Of a stretch of 64,000 bases of DNA, positions 1-10,016 are shown piece after piece. The DNA lies in the NCBI GenBank assembly GCA_023453125.1, contig JAEXUB010000184.1:67850-131849 (forward strand), in the 5' to 3' direction. A program made the position numbers and the translations under genes. Each line of letters starts with the position of its first letter. The first letter of the stretch is position 1. The notes under the pieces were generated by a model. That model was not told where the DNA came from and did no database searches. It saw only the letters and a program-made list of their open reading frames with translations. The stretch comes from Bacteroidota bacterium (GTDB taxonomy: Bacteria; Bacteroidota; Ignavibacteria; Ignavibacteriales; Melioribacteraceae).

Positions 1-400
1 CATTTTCAAGGTAGATTGCCAGAAGATAATTGTTTTTCTTGTGGTCGAGAATCTTGTCGGAAATTGCCACTCCCGGGGTTACGACCTCAACAACTTCTCT
101 TTTAACAATTCCTTTGGCGAATTTAGGATTTTCCATCTGTTCGCATACCGCAACGCGATAGCCGTTTCTGACCAGTTTGGGGAGGTAGGCATCGAGCGCG
201 TGGTGAGGAAATCCGGCAAGGGGCACATTCTCAGCCGCACCGTTTGCTCGCTTGGTTAAGGTAATTCCCAATACCTTTGAGGCAATTATCGCATCTTCCT
301 CAAAAGTCTCAAAAAAGTCCCCCATTCTGAAGAGAAGTATCGTATCGGGATAACTCGACTTGATCTTCTGGTATTGCGCCATTAATGGAGTAACAGACAT
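1..400 (-). CDS. mutS: DNA mismatch repair protein MutS, N-terminal part (runs off the left edge)
   Basis: This is the first 133 codons of MutS, which binds mispaired bases and starts methyl-independent or methyl-directed repair. The translated minus strand begins [18 protein letters not shown] and continues with [12 protein letters not shown], the LTKR segment, [18 protein letters not shown] and VCEQMENPK. These are the hallmarks of MutS domain I, including the Phe-x-Glu mismatch-wedge region within GDFFETF. The rest of the gene lies outside the window, so the ATPase domain cannot be checked. The start at 400 is preceded by AGGA at a suitable distance. It is divergent from the GH13 gene across a 223-base AT-rich gap in which I see no clear site. 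Confidence 0.95.
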   Translation of the reverse strand, partial: MSVTPLMAQYQKIKSSYPDTILLFRMGDFFETFEEDAIIASKVLGITLTKRANGAAENVPLAGFPHHALDAYLPKLVRNGYRVAVCEQMENPKFAKGIVKREVVEVVTPGVAISDKILDHKKNNYLLAIYLEN

Positions 401-623
401 AAATTCCTAATAAATTTAACCTAAAAATATACCTTAATGGAATTTGAATATCAAACTGTTTAATTGAGTGAAAACCGGGAATCAATCAATAATAGCCCCG
501 GTAATCTCACCGAAATTGCTATTAACATTTAATGCTGTATCATTAGGGGGGGACAATTGGAATACTCCTAATCATTTGATATAATTGATATTAGAATTGA
601 AAATATTTTGTTTACAGGTAAAA

Positions 624-3600
624 ATGACCTCAAAAAAACTTTCCATCCGTAATGCCGTCCGAATAGAAAACCCTTTTTACGAGTTTCACATTGCGCGCCA
701 GATAAGAAAGAAATATGCCCTTGAAGATTCTTTATTTACTCTAAGCGGAAATGTGATTTTTGGAAATTTTGCGCAGGTCAGGAATTTTGTATTTAAATTA
801 AATCAAAACCGCCCTGAATACCTCAAAGTAGGTGCCGGAGAAGTAAATGCGGCAGGTCTTCTGGATGAAATTTACCATTTTGTATTGAAGGAGTATGAAG
901 AGAATCTAAATCCCGGTGTTTGGGAGAGGGCAATAAAGTATCTTAATGTATCTGTAGGGGATGAACTGCTTAGAAAGCTTCTTTTCGATTTTGTGGAGAT
1001 TTTTCCCCCGTTTGATGTCTACAAAGGACAGGCAAGCAGTTTTGATTATCTGAATTCGTATACGGGCAGCCGCTCAAACTATTCAATTGCCCTTGAAGAA
1101 ATGCTAACCCTTTATTTCGCTAATTTTAATCCGGCTAACGGCAAAATAATAGAACTATTCGATTCAAATTATCTTAATAATTCGAGAATTTTCGAAAAAG
1201 TAATTAATCACCTAGATTTCTTCTTCCAGGGGGAAGAGAAGATTGGGGATGAAAAGCAGGACCTGTTTACATTTCTAATCATTCCGATGTTAAAACATCC
1301 CGAAAGCATCGAGGCACAGCTCGATTATATCCGTTCTAAATGGGGAGTGATTCTGGATGAGAACTTCCTCAGCAAAATTCTAAGCGGAAAAGATCTCATT
1401 AAAGAGGATTATAAGATAGAATTTACCGGGGGAGGGGCGCCTCCAACCTTTGTACCGCAGTATAAAGAGGCTGTTGAGTTTGCTCAGGAAGCAGCCTTGG
1501 GGAAATCGGGTTTCCAATATGGGGCAGACAGTGTTAAGTCCTATGAGGAGCCTGAAAAATTTACGCAGGATCTCGAATGGATGCCAAGACTGATTCTCCT
1601 TGCAAAAAATGTGTATGTATGGCTCGACCAGCTTTCGAAGAAATATTCCCGGAATATCCGCCGGCTTGACGAAATACCGGATGAAGAACTTGATCAGCTA
1701 GCCGAATGGCACTTTACAGGATTATGGCTTATCGGAATCTGGGAGCGGAGTAATGCCTCTAAGAAAATAAAGCACCAGACAGGAAATATTGATGCCGTTG
1801 CCTCGGCATATTCATTATTCGACTACCAGATAGCATTTGACCTCGGCGGAGAGGATGCATACCGCAATCTCGACTGGCGTACAAAGCAGAGGGGAATAAG
1901 GCTTGCCTGCGATATGGTTCCGAACCATACCGGAGTCTATTCAAGATGGATGATTGAGCATCCGGAATATTTTATTCAAAGCGATTTTCCCCCTTATCCG
2001 AATTACCGGTTCACCGGTCCTAATCTTTCAGAAGATCCGAGAATTCAGATAAGGATTGAGGATGGTTACTGGAGTAAGACAGATGCCGCGGTTGTGTTTC
2101 AGAGAATTGAAAACAGTACGGGAAAAGTTACCTATTTCTACCACGGCAACGATGGTACAAATATGCCTTGGAACGACACTTCGCAGCTGGATCTCCTTAA
2201 ACCGGAAGTAAGAGAAGCGCTTATTGAGAAAATTATCGAGGTTGCCAGAAAATTTTCTGTTATAAGGTTTGATGCGGCAATGACTCTTACAAAACGGCAT
2301 TTCTCCCGTCTTTGGTATCCCGAACCGGGTAAAGGAGGAGATATTCCTTCAAGGAGCGACTATGCGCTTTCCCCGGCCGAGTTCGACAGACGTTTTCCGG
2401 AGGAATTCTGGCGTCTTGTAGTGGACAGAATTAATAACGAACTTCCAAATACTCTTTTGCTTGCTGAGGCTTTCTGGCTTATGGAAGGATATTTTGTAAG
2501 AACGCTGGGGATGCACAGGGTTTATAACAGCGCATTTATGAATATGCTGCTGAAAGAGGAAAACTTTAAATATAGAGACCTTATTACCAATACACTGGAA
2601 TTTGAGCCGGAGATTCTAAAACGGTATGTTAATTTTATGAGCAATCCCGATGAGGAAACCGCAATTAGACAGTTCGGAGCGGATGAAAAATATTTCGGCA
2701 TCTGCGTGCTGATGGTTACACTTCCCGGGCTTCCTATGTTCGGCCACGGCCAGATTGAGGGATTCCACGAAAAATACGGAATGGAGTACCAGCGTTCATA
2801 TTACAATGAAGAACCCAATCAATGGCTTATTGACAGGCATAAAAAAGAAATTTTCCCACTTATTAAAAGGAGGGCCCTCTTCAGCCAGGTTTATAATTTC
2901 TGGTTCTATGATTATATAAATGACAGAGGGGAGATTGACGAAAATGTTTTCGCTTATACAAACAGCGAAATGGGGGAAAAAGCTCTTGTATTTTATAACA
3001 ATAAGTACTCAAAAGTATCGGGCGGAATAGATATTTCCGCGCCAAAGCTTGTTCAAAACGGGAATAACGGAAAGAAAGAACTAAAAAAATTAAGGCTGTT
3101 TGATGCCCTCGGCATAAAGCCGGCAGATAATGTTTTTTATATCTACAGGGAACATAAATCGGGACTTCAATATATTAAACCCGGAAGCGAATTTGCCCAA
3201 TCCGGTTTTAATGCGGATTTAAAAGAATTTGAATACAAAGTGTACATCGATTTTATTGAGGTGCCCGAGAGAAAAGGGGAGTGCAGAAAACTTGCAGATA
3301 AATTAGCAGGGGCAGGCACCGGAAATATATTCTATTCGCTTGAAGAAATTCATTTCGAGGATTTTCACGCTAAATTCGAGAAATTGTTTAGCAGGGAATC
3401 GCTTGACAATTTTATTAAATATTCAATTGAACTTGATGCAGCCGAGAAAGAACTCAACCTTACATTTATGACAGGCAGCCTTAATGAAATGATAGGCGAA
3501 CTGAAGAATCACTATGATATTGAAATGAATGCGGCTTTATTAATTGAAACATTTGAAAGCGAACTCGAAATAATTAAAACTATTAATGAGCTTATCAAAT

Positions 3601-4211
3601 CAAGAACTGCCAAAAAAGAGCATTACTATTTCCAGATAAGAAACTCGGTAATATATTCGCAGCATCACGATTATTATGAGCATACAGCAGTATTCTTAAT
3701 ATGGTATCTCATTAATAATCTTGCCGAAATAACAAGAAGCAAGCATTCACCGCGCAGTTTTATTGATGATACCTACCTATATAATTCTATAAGGAATGTA
3801 CTGCGACGCTTTGGCAAAGGAGAAACAGCAGTAGAAAAGGATTTGAATCTTCTGCTCATATTGTCTGAGAACTATAAGCAGTTCGTAAAAATTTCATCCG
3901 AAGAAAAGAAATCAGAATTATTTAACAGTTTCTTTGCCGGACTCTTCTCATCGCCTCTAACATCAGCATACCTGAATATAAATGAGTATAAAGGCGCAAA
4001 GTATTTTGCCAAAGAAAGCTTCGAAGAAATAGTTGACTGGCTCTTCAGTATAATTACATTTGAATTATTGAAATTAAAACCATCTGAAGAAAATCTTGAA
4101 AAAACTGAAAATAAGATTTTGGAAATGTTTAAATTATGCGATGAAATTAAGAGCGCGGCAGTTAAATGCGGTTACAAATTAGACATCTTCCTGGATCTAC
4201 TGGGAAACTGA
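624..4211 (+). CDS. Very large GH13 (alpha-amylase superfamily) protein
   Basis: This 1195-residue protein has a central glycoside hydrolase family 13 barrel, expected to act on alpha-glucans. Visible motifs are DMVPNHTG (about residue 430), VIRFDAAMTL with the presumed nucleophile Asp550, and LLAEAFW with the acid/base Glu615. The fourth region reads FMSNPDEETA, so Asp676 is kept but the usual preceding His is Pro. About 330 residues before the barrel and about 330 after it match nothing I recognise; the C-terminal part looks helical. I chose the ATG at 624 because an in-frame start 39 bases earlier adds an unlikely N-terminus. No signal peptide is seen, so it is probably cytoplasmic. GlgE-like maltosyltransferase or trehalose-metabolism roles are alternatives. 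Substrate is unknown. Confidence 0.8.
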   Translation: MTSKKLSIRNAVRIENPFYEFHIARQIRKKYALEDSLFTLSGNVIFGNFAQVRNFVFKLNQNRPEYLKVGAGEVNAAGLLDEIYHFVLKEYEENLNPGVWERAIKYLNVSVGDELLRKLLFDFVEIFPPFDVYKGQASSFDYLNSYTGSRSNYSIALEEMLTLYFANFNPANGKIIELFDSNYLNNSRIFEKVINHLDFFFQGEEKIGDEKQDLFTFLIIPMLKHPESIEAQLDYIRSKWGVILDENFLSKILSGKDLIKEDYKIEFTGGGAPPTFVPQYKEAVEFAQEAALGKSGFQYGADSVKSYEEPEKFTQDLEWMPRLILLAKNVYVWLDQLSKKYSRNIRRLDEIPDEELDQLAEWHFTGLWLIGIWERSNASKKIKHQTGNIDAVASAYSLFDYQIAFDLGGEDAYRNLDWRTKQRGIRLACDMVPNHTGVYSRWMIEHPEYFIQSDFPPYPNYRFTGPNLSEDPRIQIRIEDGYWSKTDAAVVFQRIENSTGKVTYFYHGNDGTNMPWNDTSQLDLLKPEVREALIEKIIEVARKFSVIRFDAAMTLTKRHFSRLWYPEPGKGGDIPSRSDYALSPAEFDRRFPEEFWRLVVDRINNELPNTLLLAEAFWLMEGYFVRTLGMHRVYNSAFMNMLLKEENFKYRDLITNTLEFEPEILKRYVNFMSNPDEETAIRQFGADEKYFGICVLMVTLPGLPMFGHGQIEGFHEKYGMEYQRSYYNEEPNQWLIDRHKKEIFPLIKRRALFSQVYNFWFYDYINDRGEIDENVFAYTNSEMGEKALVFYNNKYSKVSGGIDISAPKLVQNGNNGKKELKKLRLFDALGIKPADNVFYIYREHKSGLQYIKPGSEFAQSGFNADLKEFEYKVYIDFIEVPERKGECRKLADKLAGAGTGNIFYSLEEIHFEDFHAKFEKLFSRESLDNFIKYSIELDAAEKELNLTFMTGSLNEMIGELKNHYDIEMNAALLIETFESELEIIKTINELIKSRTAKKEHYYFQIRNSVIYSQHHDYYEHTAVFLIWYLINNLAEITRSKHSPRSFIDDTYLYNSIRNVLRRFGKGETAVEKDLNLLLILSENYKQFVKISSEEKKSELFNSFFAGLFSSPLTSAYLNINEYKGAKYFAKESFEEIVDWLFSIITFELLKLKPSEENLEKTENKILEMFKLCDEIKSAAVKCGYKLDIFLDLLGN

Positions 4212-4272
4212 CAGTACAACTGTTTTTCTGCCCATCATTTTTATTCTGCAGTAATTATTTCAAGGGTGAAAT

Positions 4273-6366
4273 ATGAAAAAAACAGCACTTCTTTTTTTAT
4301 TCGTTTTTATTATCAGCATTTCGGCTCAGGTATCTCCATACCATCAATGGACTCTGATCAACGGAAAATATTTCGATGAAATAGCCGGTGAAGCATCGGG
4401 CGATATCGCACTGCATCATACTATTGCAATGGCAGGATGGGAAAGAAACCGGCTTGCAGACGAATTTGCATCGAATTTCTGGGAATCCGATTATGTACTC
4501 AAAATGCTTAAATCATACGGATTTGCAAATGCTAAGATTGACAAATTCCCCGCACCGGGTAAGGTATGGGACGGTATTAAAGGATTGCTCTGGGAAGTTT
4601 CTCCGAAAAGACAAAAACTCGCGGATTTTGAAGAGATTGGAGCAATGCTCGCAAGCGGCAGCCAGAATGCAAATGTAACTGCCGAAGTTGTTTGGGTAGG
4701 CGAAGCACGCGAAAAAGATTTTGAAGGGATTAATGTTACCGGCAAAATTGTGCTCTCTTCTGCACCGGTTGGACAGCTCCATAATATTGCAGTTAAGAAA
4801 GGCGCCGTAGGAGTAATTTCTTTCAATTCTCCAAGGCCTCTTGTAGATCCTCTTCAGATTCCCTGGACCGGAATAAGCGGACGGGGCGGTGCTCAGGGGC
4901 AGCAGTCAACATTTGGATTTATGCTTCCGCCGAGAGAAGGGTACCGTTTAAGAGACAGGCTCTTGAGAGGTGAAAAAATAACAGTCCATGCTCAGGTTGA
5001 AGCGGGAATGGCGGAATATGACCTTGAAGTGCCTAACTGCGTAATTGAAGGAACCGACCCCGAAGCGGGAGAAATCATCTTTTCGGCACACCTGTTTGAA
5101 GGATACAACAAGATGGGAGCCAATGATGATATTTCAGGATGCGCTGCAATTCTTGATGTAGCGCGTACTCTTAAGACTCTTTTTGATGAGGGAAGGCTTC
5201 CACGTCCTAAAAGGTCAATCCGCTTTATATGGGCTCCGGAATTCTCCGGCACTATTCCCTGGGTTAAGGCTAATAAAAACTTAATGGATAAGACGCTTTG
5301 CAACATAAATCTCGATATGGTAGGCCTATGGCTCAGCAAGAGCGGTTCATTCCTCTGCCTTGAAAGAACTACTTACGGCAACCCGCACTATCTTAATGAT
5401 GTAATGGAAAATTATTATAAATTCGTCGGCGAAACAAATAAGGAAATAATCCAGAACAGAGCTACCGAAGATGAAAAATGGATTATCTCTTCTAACGGTT
5501 CAAACGACCCTTTTTATTATGCAATTGAGACCCATTACGGCGCTTCAGACCACGAAGTGTTTAATGATTGGGGAGTGCAGGTGCCCGGAATTATGATGAT
5601 TACCTGGCCCGATAATTATTATCATACCTCGCATGATAATCCTGATAAACTGGATGCTACCCAGTTAAAGAGGGTAATTGCTATTGCAGCAGCTTCGGCA
5701 TATACAATTGCATCGGCAGATGATGAATTGATGATGAAAATTGGGGCAGAAGTTGTGTCAAACGCCTCCAGAAGAATCGGCTATCAGCTTTCCAGGGGAT
5801 TGGATCTTGTGAACAATGCCAACTCAGATAATTTTTTGAATATGGTTAAAAAAGCCGTATCGTTCGTGGAAGCCTGCTATATTAACGAAGCAGCCACACT
5901 AAATACTGTCCTTGAACTTGCGTCCGATAAAAAAGCAGGTGACGAGTATATTAAATCAATGAACAAGTCCCTTGAAAAAATAAGGGATGCGAACCTCTCG
6001 CTTCTTGAACAGCAGTACAAAACAATCGGTGCCAGATTTGGAATTAAAAAAATCGATTTAAGCCTTTCGGATCTTGAGAAAAAGGGGAAGAAGATAATTC
6101 CAAAACAGACTCAGCTTGTAAAAGAAAATGGTTACAGCGGTTATCAGATGGCATTCGCCAAACTGCCTGCCGACCAGGCTCAGAAAGCAATGCAGAGGGG
6201 CGGGGCATACTTCGACCGCAGCGAAATGTCGAGACTTTGCGACGGCAAAAACAGCCTTCTGGATATTAAGAAACTTCTCGATGCTCAGAATCAGAAGGAA
6301 GCAGACCTCCAGGCAATTATGGATTATGCCGAACTCCTCAAAGCGGCAAAACTGATTGAGTATTAA
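4273..6366 (+). CDS. Secreted M28-family zinc aminopeptidase-like protein with PA-like insert
   Basis: The protein has 697 residues. A signal peptide (about residues 1-19, ending SISAQ) sends it out of the cytoplasm. Residues about 130-210 look like a protease-associated insert. The metallopeptidase core follows: His273 in HLFEG, Asp285 in GANDD, Glu323 in APEFSG, an Asp in NLDMVG, and a late His in YYHTSHD. These are the expected di-zinc ligands of M28 peptidases. The general-base position, usually the first Glu of an AEE motif, reads Pro here, as in some M28 subgroups with a PE motif. An extra C-terminal helical region of about 200 residues is present. It is followed by a strong terminator and is probably monocistronic. 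Confidence 0.85.
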   Translation: MKKTALLFLFVFIISISAQVSPYHQWTLINGKYFDEIAGEASGDIALHHTIAMAGWERNRLADEFASNFWESDYVLKMLKSYGFANAKIDKFPAPGKVWDGIKGLLWEVSPKRQKLADFEEIGAMLASGSQNANVTAEVVWVGEAREKDFEGINVTGKIVLSSAPVGQLHNIAVKKGAVGVISFNSPRPLVDPLQIPWTGISGRGGAQGQQSTFGFMLPPREGYRLRDRLLRGEKITVHAQVEAGMAEYDLEVPNCVIEGTDPEAGEIIFSAHLFEGYNKMGANDDISGCAAILDVARTLKTLFDEGRLPRPKRSIRFIWAPEFSGTIPWVKANKNLMDKTLCNINLDMVGLWLSKSGSFLCLERTTYGNPHYLNDVMENYYKFVGETNKEIIQNRATEDEKWIISSNGSNDPFYYAIETHYGASDHEVFNDWGVQVPGIMMITWPDNYYHTSHDNPDKLDATQLKRVIAIAAASAYTIASADDELMMKIGAEVVSNASRRIGYQLSRGLDLVNNANSDNFLNMVKKAVSFVEACYINEAATLNTVLELASDKKAGDEYIKSMNKSLEKIRDANLSLLEQQYKTIGARFGIKKIDLSLSDLEKKGKKIIPKQTQLVKENGYSGYQMAFAKLPADQAQKAMQRGGAYFDRSEMSRLCDGKNSLLDIKKLLDAQNQKEADLQAIMDYAELLKAAKLIEY

Positions 6367-6373
6367 ATCTTGT

Positions 6374-6404
6374 AAGGCAGCCACTGACGGCTGCCTTTTT
6401 TTTT
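6374..6404 (+). terminator. Rho-independent terminator after the M28 peptidase
   Basis: A perfect 9-bp stem AAGGCAGCC/GGCTGCCTT with a 6-base loop is followed by an unbroken run of T. It lies 8 bases after the stop codon. Confidence 0.95.
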
Positions 6405-6489
6405 GATCTGAGATAAGTTTTAGTAAAGCAGCACATAATTTTTGAAAAACTTTTTTTATATTCTACGCAATATTTAGCAGGGTATTAAA

Positions 6490-8541
6490 ATGATAAGAAA
6501 AAAGCTAATGATTTTGCTTCCGTTCCTTGTCCTTCTGGTATTAATCAAATCAGGCTGTGTGGATATTCCCAAGGACCTTGTTATGCCCAAATGGGACGTT
6601 GACCTTAATGTGCCGGTATCAAACCGGACATATACCCTGTGGGACGCAATTAAAAAGGATACTTCGCAGGTGAAAGTATATAACTCAGGTAGCAATCAGG
6701 GACTGCTTTATTATTCGGATATTAAGGAAATTGAAAAAATAACTGTCGGGGATAATCTGAAGGTTGATGCATTTACAACCGGCTCATCTGTTCAGATTGG
6801 CGCAATCGAAATACCCGATCCGCAGCCGGTTACAGCGAGAATTACTCCAACATTACTTGGACTAACTAGCGGAAATCCTTTCCCAGTCATTCCAAGTGGG
6901 GTATTTTTTCAAAATTTTACAATCTCTCAACAATTGAAAAAAGTTAAAATTGATAATGCTCAATTGGATTTAGAATTCTCTAATACTTTTCCAAGTCCTA
7001 TTCAGATTGTAATTGAAAAAATTGTCATTCGTAATTACGAAGACAATAGCGAAGTAATTACAGATACTCAACCAGATATAGCGTTATCTTCCGGAGGTGT
7101 ACAATCAAAAGAATATACAATTATAAATAAAACTATATTTGATTCTTTGAAAATAGAGATTACAATATCATCAGCTGGAAGCGGTGGAGTACCAAAGAAT
7201 TATAATGATGAAACTACAAATCTCAGTATTTCTGCAAGGATTAAAAACTTCACATTTTCTGAAGTATTTGCAAAAATTGCGCAAAATGATTTTAATATCA
7301 GCAACTCGGTGGAAATTGATGACAGCACATTTTATCAGTCTGCTGTTATTGAAAGCGGTTCATTAAACATAACTGCAAACAGTAATATAGATCTTAATCT
7401 TTCCGCCACATTGACTATACCGGAACTGAAAGATGGAAACGGTAACGTCTTTACTCAAGTGATTAATCTGGGGAGAAAGGAAAAGAATAAGCTTATCCAG
7501 ATTTCCTCATTAAAGAATTATACCCTTACTGCACCCGGCGGCACTCCGGCCAATAGAATTAACTATACATTAAATGTAACAGCCCCGGCAACGAATGATT
7601 TCCGTACCATACTTAAAACAGATGACGTAAGCGCTTCATTAAATATCAGCAACCTGTATTTCCGCTCTTTTATTGGAAGGGTGAAACCCACAAAGCTGAA
7701 TGTAAATGAAACTGAAATTGATTTAAGCATTGGGGATTTCTCCGATAAATTGACGGTTAATCAGATAGATATGGAAAATCCCAAAATACAGATTAAACTA
7801 AAAAAATCTACAAACGTTGAAATCCGTTTCTCGGGACAAATGATTGGAAGAAGCGCAACCCGGACCTCGACGCTTAATATTCCTCAGACAACTTTAAGCG
7901 GTAATGAAACAATAATTACCTTAAATACTGCTGACGTCCGGAATTTTATTAAATCATTCAGCGGAAAGCTTCCCGGAACAGTAACTGTTAAAGGAGAAGG
8001 GATAGTAAATCCTTCCTATTCAATGGCCAATATTAACAGTGCCGATTCAGTCTATGGCACAGCGGAAATTGAGTTCCCTATGAAAGTGAGTGTTACCGGA
8101 GGCAGTATAAGAGATTCCAGTACTGTTGATTTAACCGATAATGACAGGGAGGAAATGAAAAAAGTTCTTGGAGGCAGCCTTGTTCTTGACATTTCGAATG
8201 GCGTTGCATTTGATGCTTCCTTCAGCGCAAGAGTCTATGATGCTTCCAACAGATTTCTTATGAATCTTCCTCCAAACAGGACTCCAAACGATACACTGGT
8301 TCATATTCAGGGAGCTGTTGTAAATTCTCTCGGTAAAGTTACCGCTCCTTCCAATTCCAAAATTACATTCTCTCTTAATCAGGATGATGTAGATAAAATA
8401 ACAAGGGGCAAATATATAATCTCTAAAGTAAATTTCTTTACCTCCGGCAATAATGGTGTTCCCGTTGAGTTTAAGACGTCGGATGCCATTCAGATTAAAA
8501 TGTACGGCGGCCTTAAATATAAAGTAGAAGAAAAGAAGTGA
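6490..8541 (+). CDS. Putative surface or periplasmic lipoprotein, function unknown
   Basis: I do not recognise the 683-residue product. It begins with a basic, then hydrophobic stretch ending IKSGC, which reads as a lipoprotein signal peptide with lipidated Cys23; the Lys at -3 is unusual, so lipidation is likely but not certain. The mature part is rich in Asn, Thr, Ser, Ile and Val in alternating patterns, suggesting several beta-sandwich repeats. No catalytic motif is visible. Its stop overlaps the ribosome-binding region of the next gene, an outer-membrane DUF5723 protein, so the two are probably cotranscribed and may act together at the outer membrane. Base composition between about 6840 and 7330 is slightly more AT-rich than around it. 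Confidence 0.7.
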   Translation: MIRKKLMILLPFLVLLVLIKSGCVDIPKDLVMPKWDVDLNVPVSNRTYTLWDAIKKDTSQVKVYNSGSNQGLLYYSDIKEIEKITVGDNLKVDAFTTGSSVQIGAIEIPDPQPVTARITPTLLGLTSGNPFPVIPSGVFFQNFTISQQLKKVKIDNAQLDLEFSNTFPSPIQIVIEKIVIRNYEDNSEVITDTQPDIALSSGGVQSKEYTIINKTIFDSLKIEITISSAGSGGVPKNYNDETTNLSISARIKNFTFSEVFAKIAQNDFNISNSVEIDDSTFYQSAVIESGSLNITANSNIDLNLSATLTIPELKDGNGNVFTQVINLGRKEKNKLIQISSLKNYTLTAPGGTPANRINYTLNVTAPATNDFRTILKTDDVSASLNISNLYFRSFIGRVKPTKLNVNETEIDLSIGDFSDKLTVNQIDMENPKIQIKLKKSTNVEIRFSGQMIGRSATRTSTLNIPQTTLSGNETIITLNTADVRNFIKSFSGKLPGTVTVKGEGIVNPSYSMANINSADSVYGTAEIEFPMKVSVTGGSIRDSSTVDLTDNDREEMKKVLGGSLVLDISNGVAFDASFSARVYDASNRFLMNLPPNRTPNDTLVHIQGAVVNSLGKVTAPSNSKITFSLNQDDVDKITRGKYIISKVNFFTSGNNGVPVEFKTSDAIQIKMYGGLKYKVEEKK

Positions 8542-8549
8542 GGATGAAA

Positions 8550-9947
8550 ATGAATAAAATCATAAAAATTACCGCAGTTCTTTTCTTTGCTTCTACAGCA
8601 TTATTTGCACAGCTTGGTACTGAAGGCACTTTCGATGCCCGCAATTACGGAATGGCAAAAACAGCCAATTCGGTTTCCCGCGGCGTCTTTTCTATTGGTA
8701 TCAATCCGGCAAACCTAATCTCCTTTCCTTCGCAAAAACTGGAATTCTCCACGGTACTTCCGATCCCTTCCATTTCGATGAAAGCAGGCACGAATTTTAT
8801 CAGTATCGACGAAATAAACTATTTCTTCGGCAGGGTAAACGGAGAAGGAAGATATCTTAATGATAGCGACAAGCAGCGTTTAATGGATCTCTTTAGTGAC
8901 GGCGGAGTCGTCGGAATGAATGTATCTCTTAATCTCCTTATGGTCAGCTATATGGTAAGTCCGGAATTCGGCACTATTGCATTTTCGGTTAATGATGTGG
9001 GAGCTGTTAAGTGCAACATTCCGAAAGCCCTTCCGGAAATGGCTTTATACGGAAATCCTGCCGGAAAAGTTTTTAACTTCAGCGAATTCGACCTTAAATC
9101 ATGGTATCTCCGTTCCTACGCTCTATCATATGCCAGAAGAATTTATACCTCTTCGGAATTTCCATATAACATTATATCTGCCGGTATAACATTGAAATAT
9201 ATACAGGGATTTTCATACGCCGGCACAGACAGGGTAAATTCAAGTTTTTCTACAGGAGCAAACAACCAGGTTGAAGGTACTGCCGATTACCGTGGTTATT
9301 CTGCATTCTCAAGCAATTTCGGCGTTAAATATGATTTCGACCCGGTTAAAAAAGAATCGGATTTTACACCATTTCCTGAACCTGCAGGTTCAGGCATCGG
9401 ATTCGATTTAGGGCTCGCTGCATCTTTCGGAGACAGCTGGAAGCTCTCACTTGCGCTTACGGACCTTGGAAGCATTAAATGGGATAAAAATGCCGCGCAA
9501 TTCTCTGCAACAGGCTCAATATATATTGATGATCTTTCAAATGAAGCTCAGAGGGACAGTCTTAAAGACAAATTCGTCGGTAAGAGCAAGAAGATCGATT
9601 CATTTGAAACAGGGCTGCCGTCGGCTCTGCGTCTCGGCATAGCAAAAAACATATCTTATAATCTGCTTCTTACCGCAGATTGCAATCTAGGCTTCAACGA
9701 TTTGCCGGGGAACAGTACAAAAGGAAGGTTTTCAATAGGTGCCGAATGGAAACCGATGGACTGGATTCCTTATTTAAGAACCGGATTCACTTTCGGAGGC
9801 TTGTATGGCTTCGGATGGGCTGCCGGTATCGGATTCGATATTAATGTACTTGAAATAAATATTGCTACTTCCGATTTCAATTCTTTTGTCTCGCCTAATA
9901 AGGCTAAATACCTTTCTGTTGCAATCGATACGAGATGGAAATTTTAA
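8550..9947 (+). CDS. DUF5723-type outer-membrane beta-barrel protein
   Basis: The protein has 465 residues with a signal peptide ending ALFAQ. The mature start, LGTEGTFDARNYGMAK, and the INPANL segment are typical of DUF5723 and PorV/FadL-like barrels of the Bacteroidota-Ignavibacteria lineage. The remainder is amphipathic strands ending in an aromatic residue (RWKF), as outer-membrane barrels do. Starts at 8538 (GTG), 8544 and 8550 are in frame. I prefer 8550, because GAGG at 8540-8543 then sits 6 bases upstream. It is probably the second gene of an operon with the preceding lipoprotein. Role unknown; transport of a hydrophobic compound or a structural role is possible. Confidence 0.8.
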   Translation: MNKIIKITAVLFFASTALFAQLGTEGTFDARNYGMAKTANSVSRGVFSIGINPANLISFPSQKLEFSTVLPIPSISMKAGTNFISIDEINYFFGRVNGEGRYLNDSDKQRLMDLFSDGGVVGMNVSLNLLMVSYMVSPEFGTIAFSVNDVGAVKCNIPKALPEMALYGNPAGKVFNFSEFDLKSWYLRSYALSYARRIYTSSEFPYNIISAGITLKYIQGFSYAGTDRVNSSFSTGANNQVEGTADYRGYSAFSSNFGVKYDFDPVKKESDFTPFPEPAGSGIGFDLGLAASFGDSWKLSLALTDLGSIKWDKNAAQFSATGSIYIDDLSNEAQRDSLKDKFVGKSKKIDSFETGLPSALRLGIAKNISYNLLLTADCNLGFNDLPGNSTKGRFSIGAEWKPMDWIPYLRTGFTFGGLYGFGWAAGIGFDINVLEINIATSDFNSFVSPNKAKYLSVAIDTRWKF

Positions 9948-9955
9948 AATAAAAA

Positions 9956-9987
9956 CGGCAGGCTGCAAATAACGCCGCAGCCTGCCG
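9956..9987. terminator. Terminator hairpin between converging genes
   Basis: A perfect 11-bp inverted repeat, CGGCAGGCTGC/GCAGCCTGCCG, has a 10-base loop. It sits between the DUF5723 gene and the oppositely oriented beta-barrel gene, so it can serve both strands. The T-run is poor on the plus strand and better on the minus strand (TTTTTATTTT). Confidence 0.85.
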
Positions 9988-10016
9988 CATTGGGAGGCTC
10001 TTTTGAGCCGTAAGTA

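Noticed and set aside
41..259. Plus-strand frame of 72 codons
   Set aside because: It is the complement of mutS, whose reading on the minus strand is unmistakable.
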